A stretch of DNA of 64,000 nt, from assembly GCA_907165065.1 (NCBI GenBank), contig OU015524.1, positions 1,178,001 to 1,242,000 of the forward strand, given 5' to 3'. The notes under the pieces are model-generated. The model was not told the origin of the DNA and did not search any database. It was given only the letters and a program-made list of their open reading frames with translations. Source of the stretch: Caprimulgus europaeus (taxonomy: Eukaryota > Chordata > Aves > Caprimulgiformes > Caprimulgidae). Below, piece after piece: positions 35,350 to 47,014 of this stretch. Position 1 is the stretch's first letter, and each line of letters starts with the position of its first letter. Both the position numbers and the translations under genes were made by a program.

Positions 35350-36360
35350 AAGATGTTTAAATGAATGCTCTTTTTTTATTCTTTCTCACAGCTTGATTCT
35401 CAGCTCAGAAAGCCCTTCTCACTAAACAGTTTTAGCTTCCTACAGGAGCTTAGGAGCTGGGTTAACGGCTGCAATATAAATGTTCTGTTGGTGCTGTGAA
35501 ATTACACATTTCTTAAGGCCGGTATATTGGCAAAATGAATGTTTGTAGCTATTTTGTTCAGGGTGAATGAATTGGGGTTACTGACGCATATTTTCAAGTC
35601 GACAAAAGAACTCTGCACAGTCTTTTAGTTTTGGTGAAACTCTGCAGTAATGTTTGCGAGGGTTTCTTGCTCTGACTAGCAAGACAGCCTTCTATAATGC
35701 AGCCTGATGCAAGTTGAAAAGAGCCAAAAAAGAAAAATATCCCCCCAGTTTGGCCCTATTCCTAAAGCTTTCCATATCTCGTTAATCAGGAGACTAGTTT
35801 AATGTCAGAGAGAAGGAGCTGGTGAAGAGACATGAACGGAAAGCTTATTTGTTGGAGGGAACAAATAGGAATGAAGTCAGTCTCCATTACAAATCAGAGC
35901 TAAAGAAGAGTTACAAGGAGCTGGTTAAATCCGAGTCGCAGTGCGGTGGAGTTGTAGGACTTCCCTTCGCTCCCCAGACCAGATTAGGGTGGCTCTGGGT
36001 CTGGTTCCTTCCCCGTGCAGAAATGCCTGGGCTCATGCCAGTTCTGGCTGGAATCAAAGGGAATCTCTCTTCTGCAGTGAATTATGTGACGGGCAATTAT
36101 GTGCAAATAACTATAAAAGTATGGGTTTTGTCAAGTTCCCGTAAAGCCCCTGTTTATATTCACAAACTTTTACTGTCTTCTTCCTTGAGGCTGGAGATTT
36201 CAGGAGCAGCTTGTGAACTTTGTGCCCCTCATTCCTTCATTTATTTATTTATTTTCTGAGCCCGGTTTTGGGGGCATCGCTGAACCGGCGGCTGCTCCCA
36301 CGGTGGGATTTCCACACGCTGGTTCTTTGTGCCTCTCCCTGCACAACCTGTAATTGTGTC
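35350..36360. other. Unique noncoding stretch
   Basis: No repeat family or exon that I recognise. A four-unit (TTTA) run lies at about 36238-36255. A 145-codon plus-strand frame (35822-36259) runs into it and carries no domain. Confidence 0.5.
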
Positions 36361-36545
36361 CCAGGTTAATCCCACCTCACGAAATTAATAGCCCAGTCAA
36401 CAAAGACAATTTTTTTTACAGTTACCAGGGAGAAATTAGCATATTGAGGCTGCTTTTCAGCCCACCTATGGGATGAGTCATCTCCTCAAGAGGGTGCAGC
36501 CCATTGTTAATTATGGAGCCTGGCTGAGTCATCCCCTCACCGAGA
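36361..36545. promoter_or_regulatory. Candidate enhancer with a duplicated AP-1-type module
   Basis: TGAGTCATCTCCTCA (36474-36488) and TGAGTCATCCCCTCA (36525-36539) differ at one base in 15 and are 51 bp apart. TGAGTCA is the AP-1 site and also the core of NF-E2/MAF sites. Between them is GTTAATTATGG (about 36506), a homeodomain-type core. Upstream are GGTTAATCCC (OTX/BCD-like TAATCC, near 36364) and AATTAATAG. Sequence around the two modules is otherwise unlike, so this is not a simple tandem duplication. The enhancer reading is inference. Confidence 0.35.
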
Positions 36546-39500
36546 TGCCACCGGCGAGGTCGGGTGAACCCAGGCCTGTGGTGCTCCTGCCTGGAGCCCT
36601 CCTGAGCATGCAAAACTGTAGGTGCAAATTTGCTTTGGGTTAGTGTGAGGACATAATGCAAAATGCAGTCTGAAAACCCTGTGCAGTGGAACAGTTCAAC
36701 GTCCTTCTGTTGTTCTCGAGGAATAACTGCGACAACACTTTGGGAGTCGAGCGTGTCATCTGAATATTGGGCCTTCTAATTGATACCAGTCCTGACAAAG
36801 GCAGGCTTGGCTTTACATACTGTGTGATCACTGGCACAGCAGGGGCAGTTAGGCAGAGGGGATCGAGTGGTGTGTTCATGAAAGACCTAATGGAAATCAA
36901 AGATAAAATGTTGCCTCCAGGAAATTATGCTCCCCCACACATGTGGTCTGCTCTTTCTTATACCAAGAATATAGGGAATATGTAATGAACTGGATCTTAA
37001 GTGGATATAGTTTGTTCCTCACTACAACTGTGTGGTCTCTGTTAAATGCAATGCTCTATTTCTGATGGGCAAGCAAATTGTTTTGTTTTGTGTTGCTGAC
37101 ATTAGCCAAGAGCTTACGTTTTCCATTTCCTACAGTAAATTGTGCTTGTCCACTTCTGAGGAGTACAGAACAAAGGTGTATAAATGTGTGTGTCGAGGGT
37201 GGCAGCGTGGAAGGTGGAGTTCAATAGTGCAGGTTCTGCTGGTTTTAATCTAGATTGAGAAGAATATTTACCTGACTGACAGATACTTTTTTTTCCAGAA
37301 ATCACTGCCCTACCAGCAGTTCTCAAGTCCTTGTGCACTTCTAAATTATTAAAATGTTCAGTAAAAAGGTATTTGAACTGCAGTGCTGCATTTAAATGAC
37401 TGACTCATTCAAGTGCTCTACAGCCTGTACAAATTAGACCTTCGTTATAGTTTGACCAACTCAGACTTAAGGTGAGATGTGCTCAACAAACATGAGTTTA
37501 TCTTGTTTCTGCCAACTAAAAACATTCTTGTTTTGATGGGATTTTCCAGTATAATCTCTGTTACTAAGATACAGGTGGGAAAGTGTTACTGTGAGCATGT
37601 CTACTATTTTGGCAAGAAAACGGGTAGCTGCTGGGTGCTGAGGTGATTTGAAAGTGCAGCCAATACAATGGTCACAGTGATCAAACTGGAGCTATTGCCG
37701 CTGTGTCAGCTGCCAAGGATACATAGTTGGAGACCTCATTCAGGGACAACGAGGAAAATTTCATAATCCCATGACATTAAATGAAGAGAACAGCCAAAGA
37801 CCTTGTTATATATTTCCTTTTTTCCGTTTCTTTGTATGCAATTTTCTCCTCTTCTACATCTCTGTGTCAGAAAGGTTCTTGTTTAAAAGTTTTTGTAGGT
37901 GTTGGGAACAAAAGCAGCTGAACTTGCAGTCTGAGCCATCCCACCAGCTCCTCCTGCCATAGACAGCTGTTCTTTCCTTTCAAACCCTCCAAAACCACTC
38001 TGAGCTAAATGTTTCATTTTAAAAAATGAATCATCAATCATAACCCTTCCAGTAAGGAGAAGATACTTTGGAACCCTAACTATAAAATTGCTTTGTATTC
38101 ATTTCAAGATGGTGTCTGTTGCCCTTCCTGTAATAACTGTCCTTTCTCTGCACCTACCCTTCCTTATTGTGTGTTTCTCCTTCTCCATCCTCTCTCAGAG
38201 CGTGCAGTCTGCTCTGTCTTCCCCCTCCTATCACATTCCCTGACTTTTATCCTTTCCATCTTGTTTCCATGGGCCTAATCTGGTACCACTGAAATTAATG
38301 GATGTTTTGGCAATTTCTCTGCCTATGACAAGGCTGGATGCTGCAGCTGGACCAGTAGCAAGTGTATCAGGTTCCCTATGAAACTCCATCACGCTGGTGC
38401 TCTACAGGAGAAGCAGCGCTGCCTCTGTCAGGCTGGCCAGGATGTGCGTCATTGCTGAAGAAGCAGTCGGGCCGTATGGAAAATTAAATCAGGCTCTAAG
38501 ATCCCAAGATGAGTTGGAGATTGGCTTCCTCCCAGTTCTGTTCCTCAGGCCGAGGTCTTTAGCAGACATATGCTGGAGGAAGGAGCAGGGAAGAAGGGAA
38601 AAGATGGAGCAGGAGAAAATGAAGTTTTAAATGCCCTGAGGCAAAAGCTTAAGCTGTCCACTACAGAGCTTTCTAGCTCTCTGAAAGCCTCTTGGTCTCA
38701 GCTACTGAATGAGTACCCACACTTCCAATTTCTATTTTTTTTTTTTCCTTCTCTCCATAAAATCATAAATTTCAGTCTGTACTAGTAGGGTAGTTTGGCT
38801 TTTGGAACAGCCAAAGGTTAAAATGTTGTTTGGGAAACTTTATAATAATATATAAAGAGTGTGTCACCTGCCTTCTTTCCACAGTGGAGAGCTGTGCTAC
38901 AAAAACTCTTCTTGAACTGGTGGCTCAAGCTTCCTTAAAATAAAATTATCCACATAAACCAGACAAGGCAAAGCAACTTGAATGCTGGAAAAAGAAACAA
39001 GAGGTTGAGAGAGGAAGAATTGCAAATCAGGGATTGGAAAAATGTCTATATTTTGTCCTGGATCCATCCCCGTAAACACGTTAGTGATGCATTAGAAAGC
39101 CAGTAACACTGAGCTTTCTCTTGTCAGGAGAAACCAGGAGGTGTCTACAAAGAGCAACTGTGCTCAGTTAAAACCCTGTCCTCATGGGTGATAAAGGAAG
39201 CAAAAGGCAACTCATTTTCTATTTTTGGCATCTCAAGCAAATGGTTAAATTTGAAAAGGGTTAAATTGGTCCTTTGTATATACTTAAGGGGTACCAGAGA
39301 GAAAACAGGTCATTAGAACCGGTGACACAGAGGAGGGACCAGCAGATGAATGAGCCTGTACATGTGGGGCAAAGGAAAGACAAAAACAAATGATAGCCAG
39401 GAGTAGATGAGACCAAGTGATGGTCACTTGGCAGAGTCACCTGTGGTGAGGCAGAGGAGGATGTGTGAAACAAATGTCCCAGGTTTTAGCTATGTTTGGT

Positions 39501-42500
39501 ACACAGTGGTGACAGGACAGTCACAAGAAGACGTCAGAGGCTGGGGTAGGATTGCGTAGGAGGAAACAGCTGGCCACCTCTAGGTGTACTGGGGACTGTG
39601 GTAGACACACTGCATGCAGATCTGTTTCTGATAAGCTCAACATATCTGGGCTTAAATGGCCTTGGTGACTGCCATTAATAATGTGCAGCAAAACTGGACA
39701 AAAATTAGAATAACTTTTCCATGTTAAAAAACCCTGCCCCTGATAATTTAGTATTTTCTCCCAGATACGTAGGTAAGAGCATCAGGGTCATAGCAATCCT
39801 TGAAAGGGCAGAGAATTTGTTTGCTGAGACCATTGCTCTCCCATTTGTTTATTGCTTCATCTGACACCTTAAGCACTTCCCATGTTGCTGAGGGTTGTCT
39901 ATAAATCTTGTACCTTATACCAAATTAAGAAGACCATCTGTTGAAGAGAGCCTGTGCAAGGAGGTTTCCTGGAACACAGCGTTGATGAAACTGCACCTAC
40001 AGCAACATCTGAAGCCCTACTTTCTCTGCAGAGAAGGGGGCAGGATTGGTTTTTCTGTTGAGCAACACACAGCTCCAGAGAATCTGTAATTTCCAAATGT
40101 CTGTTGATTGGATTTGTGTATTAATGGTTATAAGGATCTTCCTCCTTAAGCTGTAAATCACATTTTATGGTATTAATTCATAGGAAATGATTAAAGCATC
40201 CTAAATAGGTAAAGATTTACAGGTTTAATATTAGCTGCTTGACTGGCATCTCCCCTTGATGTTGTAGTGCCAGAAGACTGATTGGAGCATGTTCATTTTT
40301 ATGGAGTTATTCTTCATTAATAACCTGTTTCTGACTCCATCAAACATGTGCAAGGGACAAGGAGACAGTTATTTGTTCTGAATATGAGGGACTGTAGGTT
40401 AAATGTTTTCTTTCATGCCAGGTTAGTTACAGTACTGTGTTCTCTGCCTTAAGCAGCAACTCGCTGCTGGGAGATGTGAAACAGGAAAGCAGTCAGGTTA
40501 TATTCTTCATGGCAAGAGTTTCTGAAAAGTCAAGGAGGTCTGCTGCGAGGAGTCCACTGACTTTTGCCTTTCTTCTTCATTGGATCATGCAGATGTTTTC
40601 CGTTTCAAAGAATTCACAATCTTTTAAAAAATAATCTTGCTGGGGATTGGAAGACATGACAGAATAGACACCTGGGAGATCAGGTCAGAACATATTTTCC
40701 TAGGTAGGGTGCAGCAAAGAAGGAACAGAAAGTTGGGACAAATAGTTTGTGCGTTAGTAGTGGTGTATTGGAGAGGGCAGAGAGAATCAGAGACGTAGTA
40801 ATTGGGTCTGGGAAGGCCCTGGGTGGTCAGGAGAATATGGTTGACTTGTGCTGGTATGGAACAAGGTCTTTGTGGAATGACAGCTTGAATTTCAGCCTCT
40901 TGGTGCCTGGATGTGTATAACTCATATATCCCTAAGTTGTCACATTTCTACAGGAAACAAGACTGTGTGGGCACCTCAGCTTTAACCTCCTGTTAAAAAT
41001 AAACATGAATGTGGAAATATCTTCATGTTTAGTCAGCAGCTTCAGGCCAGTAACAAACAGAAACTTGAGGGTGCCTCCTGTTATTTTGGTGCAGCCATTT
41101 TCCTTGTCTGGAATGCACTGCACCTTTTGATCTCCTGGAAATGAGACTCTCTTTTGATGTTGTCTAAGTCATGTATATCACGTTGCTATTCAGTAAACAG
41201 TAAGATCTCGATCCTACTCACCTCTCACGTTGCCCAAACGTAGTTCACCAGGCCACTTAGGGATGAGGTGTGATCAGTTGTTAGTCATCATCATGGAAGA
41301 TGAATTAGATCCAAGCTGTGTTTCCAAGCTGTGATCCATAGACCTGAAGTTCTGCTGACATTTAGCTGATCTTGAGAATTTTTCATGCATTGATTTGGCT
41401 ATTATATTGTGTTCAGAGGAGGTCACCAGTCAGAAATGTATCATCAGCTGATGATATGACTGGCAAAATTTGCCAGGAGTCAGCACAGTCACACAGCCTC
41501 CCTCTGCCTGAAGAACTGTCCCCTTCCCCAGGCTTCGTTCAGAACCCCCTCTGTGAAAGTCAGCAGCAGTGTTGTTGCCAGTGCAGTGTGATGTGGGTAC
41601 TGATGGGAGGGAGAGAGTCATCATGTTTGCCTTTAAGACATCTGTGTGGTATCAAAAGTTTGGGACACTTCTGGCTTTTCCTTTCAAGAAGTTGGTGTGC
41701 AAATGAATTATTACTACCACAAACAGAAGTAGTAGAATATTAGGTTGTTTATATTTTAGAGGTGGTCCATGCACAGTGCCTGGAAGATCTTGTGATGAGA
41801 TGTCACATCAAATAAGAAATCCAATACTCAAATTCAGTTGTCATACAAAGAAGCTTTTACTTTGACTCTATTCCAGCACTCTGACTCCATTCCAGAGAAA
41901 TAAAGACGCAGTTTCAGGATTATTCTTATTTTGCTTTGAACACTGATCACATACACTATCATCTTCTGGTTAGAGAAATTAGCTCAAAGAACATTTTAAT
42001 GCTACTTGGTTGTATTTTGATTTCATGTTCCAGAAATGTCTGTGGTGCTTGCTGAAGATTGGAAAGCATCAGCAGCCTCTCCTTTGCCGTGACAGTATTT
42101 CAACACCACTGGGGAGAAGCTGTATTTACACAACACAAAAGGAAACAATTTTTTGAAAGACTAACATTCATAATGGACAGTAAAGCAAATCACAATGTTT
42201 TCACAGCAAAGCACAGTCAAATGTTTTTGTTCTAGCCAAAGAAGAGGTTCCTGATTCTGAGCAGAACACCGTACTCCGTGCCAGAGAGATACAAAAGCGC
42301 TTCTCCAGCACTGTGCTATTCAACCTCCTTCGCCTCGATCAGAAGGGCTCGGTTCTGACAGTGGTGACTGTGTTTAATGAACCTTATCCCCATGGGACTC
42401 TCTCCATGATACCTGCTCATATCTCCCAGGTCCCTGGCAATAGATCTCTGGTTAAAACTTTTCCCCCCCCCACCCCTGCTTTGCAGTCGGTTTGTGCTGG

Positions 42501-42605
42501 TGAACATCTGAGGCTGAGCAGGTAGCTGGGGCATTTGTGGAGACACTGCTGCTGTCTGTGTTCTACCTCATGGACTCAGCAGAGCCCCTGCCCCTTTGAG
42601 GCAAC
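36546..42605. other. Unique noncoding stretch
   Basis: About 6 kb with no recognised mobile element, RNA gene or exon. Frames are short. Simple low-complexity runs only: T9 near 38730 and a C9 run near 42463-42471. Confidence 0.5.
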
Positions 42606-42610
42606 CCTTA

Positions 42611-42650
42611 TCAATTGATTCAATTAATTCTTAATAATTGATTCAAGTTT
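42611..42650. promoter_or_regulatory. Dense ATTGATT / CAATTAATT motif array
   Basis: In 40 bp there are TCAATTGATT, CAATTAATT and AATTGATT in close series, near-palindromic and overlapping. They match homeodomain (TAATTA) and PBX/CUT-like (ATTGATT, ATCAAT) cores. The array runs straight into the first copy of the 700-bp-spaced duplication. The second copy keeps only CAATTAATTG. Confidence 0.25.
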
Positions 42651-42740
42651 TTAAACTGTCAAAACCAGTTTGATGCAAAAGTTGCATCTACATCTACATT
42701 TCCTTCTTGAACTGCTTCCTTCACTGTTCGCTTTGGGACA
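42637..42740 (+). repeat. Local duplication, copy 1
   Basis: About 100 bp matching 43337-43450 in direct orientation. The exact block CAGTTTGATGCAAAAGTTGCA occurs in both at an offset of exactly 700 bp. Flanking shared pieces are AGTTTTTAAAC/GGTTTTTAAAC, ACATTTCCTTCT and TTTCCTTCACT or its close variant. Family unknown. Identity is roughly 80% over the aligned part. Confidence 0.8.
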
Positions 42741-42744
42741 GGGG

Positions 42745-43330
42745 GCTGGAAGGAAATCCCCTTCTTTTAGTGAATAGAAAAGTAGGTTTAGGATTTGGGT
42801 GGCTTTTGTGTTTGATTTTGGGGAGAAGAGGGTGTGATCTTTCTCTTGTCTTGTTAGAAGAGTCGTGGATTTGCTTTGGATGCATTTTTTGTTAGCTCAC
42901 TGACATCGTTAGGCAACTGGTGGAGCCTCTAGGCCACTACTATGACTTACTGCTAAATACATAAAGATACCTCAAACTATGCCTGATGATAGTGATTCTC
43001 TGCTTTCTTCACTCATTAGCAGAGCTCTCATGTTGTCTAAAAGTGAGTGGAGCAATGGAAGGGGAGAAACGCACCCGTAGACGTGAGTTAAGGCTGGCAA
43101 ATCTGTAGGAAAAGGCTCTGAGTGCATGAGATGATTCTGAAAGCCCAAGACTGTTGTATGCTTTTCCCTTGGCTGTTTTTGTTTTGGTTTTTTTTCTGTG
43201 ATATTGCTTAATACCACCTGGATTCTTGCTTCTTTGGGAAATGTCTTTGTCTTTCAGCCTGAATACAGTTTGCAAAGGTGTGTGAGATTCCCGAGGATTT
43301 CCCCTAAGTCAGGTACTTGGTGCCCTTTTC
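42745..43330. other. Unique spacer between the two duplication copies
   Basis: About 600 bp with no recognised repeat or exon. It shows no further similarity between the copies' flanks, so the duplicated unit is either only the ~100 bp or a 700-bp tandem unit whose other parts have decayed. Confidence 0.4.
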
Positions 43331-43336
43331 TTAGCA

Positions 43337-43450
43337 ATTAATTGAGGTTTTTAAACCATCAAAAGCAGTTTGATGCAAAAGTTGCACCTTCATGCCTTGA
43401 AACCCTACATTTCCTTCTCCCAGTGTTTCCTTCACTCCTCCAAAGAGGAC
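43337..43450 (+). repeat. Local duplication, copy 2
   Basis: This is the second copy of the 42637-42740 sequence. Relative to copy 1 it has about 10-17 extra bases between GTTGCA and ACATTTCCTTCT (near 43387-43405). TGATGCAAAA in the shared block is one base from the POU octamer ATGCAAAT, so the copied unit may be a binding-site module. Confidence 0.8.
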
Positions 43451-43454
43451 ACAG

Positions 43455-46400
43455 CTCCCATGTTACTGGCAATAGCAATATAAATCTTAAATATGTTAGT
43501 TCTAAGAGCAGATCCTGTGACATCTTTGTGGTGATTCCCTTCTGATATAATCTGCAGGTATTTACATTAAGCATATGTGACTGCTTGAAAAAAACAGATC
43601 AATAATGCAGCACTCCAGTAGCATTTGGACTTTTTTCTTGTTTCCTGGCCTGTTGTTTTTCATATTCCTAGGAAAACCCCATCCAGCCTAGCACTGGTCT
43701 TTTTGGCACTGCCATTTAATGGCTGCCACCCATCCAATCAAAGCAGGGCAGAAGCTGCCAAGCTCTAACGTTTCCTTGCTTTATTCCTCAAAGAATGTCC
43801 TCTCCTCCTCTTTCTTGGATGTTTTTATACATATGTTTGTGACTCTCTCTCTCTATTCCCCAAGATCATGTTTGCTTGCAATTAGTGGAGCTTTTGAGCC
43901 AATTGACACCACTGGTACATAGCTCAATAATCACTTTTCCGCTCTATTCCAGTCAGTCTTTTGTGATGGGCAAATATATTTCACATCATAATAATGTCCC
44001 TTGGCAGATTTGATCTCATTCTTGTAATGTGAATGTTTATAGACAACAGACTCAATATGCCAGTTAAAGCAGAACTTGATTTTGCTTATCTACAGCCAAA
44101 GTTCTTGGCCCCTGGTGCGCAACCAAACCATGTGTAAAAAGGTATTCAGCTCTGAATGAGGTCACTAACATCTGTTGCTGCACATAACATTTAATCTTCA
44201 AACACCATCAACAACAACAAAAAGCAGGCAGTTCAAAATGCACAAGTGGAGAAACATGGGCACTGTGGGAGCGAGCTTCAGCTCCTCTTCATTGCTGCCA
44301 TGCCTTGTGCACGCAGTGGTGCTCGCCTCGCAGGAGTCCTCAGGATTGTGCCAGGAGAGGGAACAAACCCTGTGATCTGAGAAGAGCAGCCCAAAATACA
44401 GCTGCTCCCCACCCATCCCGTTCCCTGGGCAGTTGTGTTCTTGCTCAAAGCAGGTGCCAGAGGGTGGTGAATGAGAGAGGTACTGATGTGGTCAAGTGTC
44501 TTTATATAATCTCTGATATGCAGAGATTAGCCTGACCTTTATGGTAAAATTAGCTCCTAATCATTCTGGTTGCTCTTGATAGTCTACAAATACAATGTTA
44601 AGTCTCCTCTTCCTTGTGGTACTCCTGAGAGATAAAATACAATCACAATTTCCCAACTGTCCTGAAGAACAGGAAGTATCAGCCATCCCTTCAAGTGTTC
44701 TTTGCATTTGTCACTGAGATACCTTTTGACAAATCTGTATTTCTTCTCCCTTCTCTGTCCCTCAGAGCTATGGTATCTCTTGGATCAGGAGCTAAGTAAA
44801 GGAGCTGTGCATTACACAACCTTTCAAAATGCTTGGAGCCCACCTTGGAGCTTTTCCAGAAAGCTCACAAAGAGCCCTGCTTCTAGATAGATGTATTTTT
44901 TCTCTCTGTGGATGGCAGATGGTCTTGGCTTATTGACAGGCACTGCCCAATGCGCCTCGAGTCCGATAGCCTCAGCCATCTGAATCACACCTGTGTGCAG
45001 TCATGAATTCTTTGTAATGTTGCTGAAGCCTCACATCCTGTCTTCACTGCTTTTCTTACTCAGAAGAACTGTCCTGTCACTCACTGAGCGCTCTCTCAGA
45101 CGTACATTTGTTGTGCTTCGCTGGTATGTGTCTTGAATACAGGGAAAAGACCACGGCAATGATAAGGAGAATAATATAAAAGACTGATGGAATAAAATAA
45201 ATTAAAGCTTAATGCTAGCAGTGGAAGTTAGTTATGACGTTTTAGTTGCAGTATTGTGTCCTCTAGAGCTACAGTCTGGAGTCCTTGCAGAAGGAAGGGT
45301 TTATTGGATCTTGTGGTATAACAAGGTTGTTGCAAACGTACCTGCTGCTCTGGTGCTGTTGTGCTCCCCATCTCCTGGGCTGCTCCGAGTTTTCATTGGC
45401 TCATGGATATCTCAGAAAGTTCCTCATGGAGTGAGAGTCTGTTCCATGAGATGGAAACTCAGGTCCCCTCTCCCTTCCACAGTTGTGGTTAGTGAGCCTG
45501 CACCAAGATTTCCTGCGTGATTTGCGCTCGGTACCTGTGGTTGTGCCCCAGCTTCCTCGCAGTGGAGCAGATGTTTGTCATATGGCCCTAAACTTAGAAA
45601 TCAGCCCGCTCTTCCCAAGTGATTTGTGTGCCAAATAATTCACTTACGGCTCTGAACGGGCCTGGGCCGTAAAGCTGTGAGATGAGTTTATTTAACAGAA
45701 TTCTGGAGTGTGTGGCACATGATGCTTACCAGGGTGAGATGAGCAGGAGTGCAATGCAGTCCTGGGAAGAGGGCTGCCATGCAGATGACTCACTGCAGTC
45801 AAACACTCTGAGAAAATACGCTCTCTAAATGTTTTGTCTACAACTAATTAACTGTATTTATTACAGGACCTATAGAAATACAGAAACTATGAAGTTTAGG
45901 GGAAATTAAATTAGGTTTTCAAACAAATGCCAGGCTGCCCAGTGTTCTTTTTTCTTTTTTTTTGTTTTTGAAAAAAGCAGCAATCTCTTTGCCAAGTGAA
46001 CTAAAATATGCTAAAATGCCAATGCTGATGTGTTTCAGCAAGGCAATTCAATTGCTAAGTGCAAACTTTGTTTTCAAAAATTGAAACGTTGAAATCATCC
46101 AGGTTTCAAAGTGAAAAGTAGGATCATAGACACACAGTCTTTATTTAATCAGCATTTTTATATTAATTCTTTTCTCTAGATATTGTATTTTCCCCTATTG
46201 AAATGTGCCCAGTTTACACACGGGATACTCACACTCAAGTAGATGCACTTGCAGTAGAGCTGACAGATCCAGTTACAGAGGTGACTGTGTATGTATGCAT
46301 CTTCTAATAAATACTGATGATTTTTTTTTCCCTTTTCATGACTAATGCCTCAAAATTGTTTGAGTATACTTCCTTAAGAACTGATACCACTGGAGATATG

Positions 46401-46915
46401 GTGGTATGTGCTCTTTATGATAAGGGAGGGCAGGACAAGGTTCAGTAATCAAATTCCTGAATGAAAATATTGTGATCTTCAGTGCGGTGGGCACACGGGC
46501 AACGAATAAAATCAAGTATTGCCTCACACAGAATAAGATGTGTTCTCTGCTTATGTGTTTTGGTTTGTTCATGGCATCAAAAGGCAGAAGAGAGTAGAGA
46601 GGAGCTGGATGTACTTTGTCTGTACAGTGGGTGGGTATCTGAAAGGCAAATCATCTACTGGACACCAAAAATAATGCCTTTCCAAGCAGGTCTTAGGAAA
46701 CAATTTTTCTCTGCTAGAGCTGGTGTTCCTCACCCAGTGCTGGGAAAACAGATTGAGTAGTCAGGAGACTCGTGACTTCAGGCAAATCAACACTACACAA
46801 TCCATTTAAACTTCAGATCTCGGAAGGGCTGTTTGAAGACTGGTGTCCTGAGCCAGCGGTGGGCTGGCACTCTGCTTTTCTCACCAGGCTGGTGGTACCT
46901 CCTCCTGGCAGCTGA
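43455..46915. other. Unique noncoding stretch
   Basis: No exon, RNA gene or mobile element that I recognise. A (CT)6 run lies at about 43842-43854 and an AAC run at 44206-44222. AT-rich unique sequence around 43980-44110 and 45840-46000 could be conserved noncoding DNA, but this could not be tested. Confidence 0.5.
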
Positions 46916-46918
46916 AAG

Positions 46919-47010
46919 CTCGCTCGGTGCGACCCTGTGTCCGCGCGTCGGTTGGAGAGCAGCCCAGGAAAGCGTGGCGCTGCCGGCCAGCCGGCGTGGC
47001 GGAGCGGGGT
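46919..47010. promoter_or_regulatory. CpG-rich patch
   Basis: About 14 CpGs in 90 bp, including GTCCGCGCGTCGG near 46940. Open frames cross it on both strands (for example 46833-47192 plus, 119 codons), as expected when GC-rich DNA lacks stop codons. None has a recognisable domain. Confidence 0.3.
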
Positions 47011-47014
47011 GCAA

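Noticed and set aside
35043..35360. 105-codon frame over duplicated element copy B
   Set aside because: The same frame in copy A stops at codon 41, and differences between copies do not favour third codon positions.
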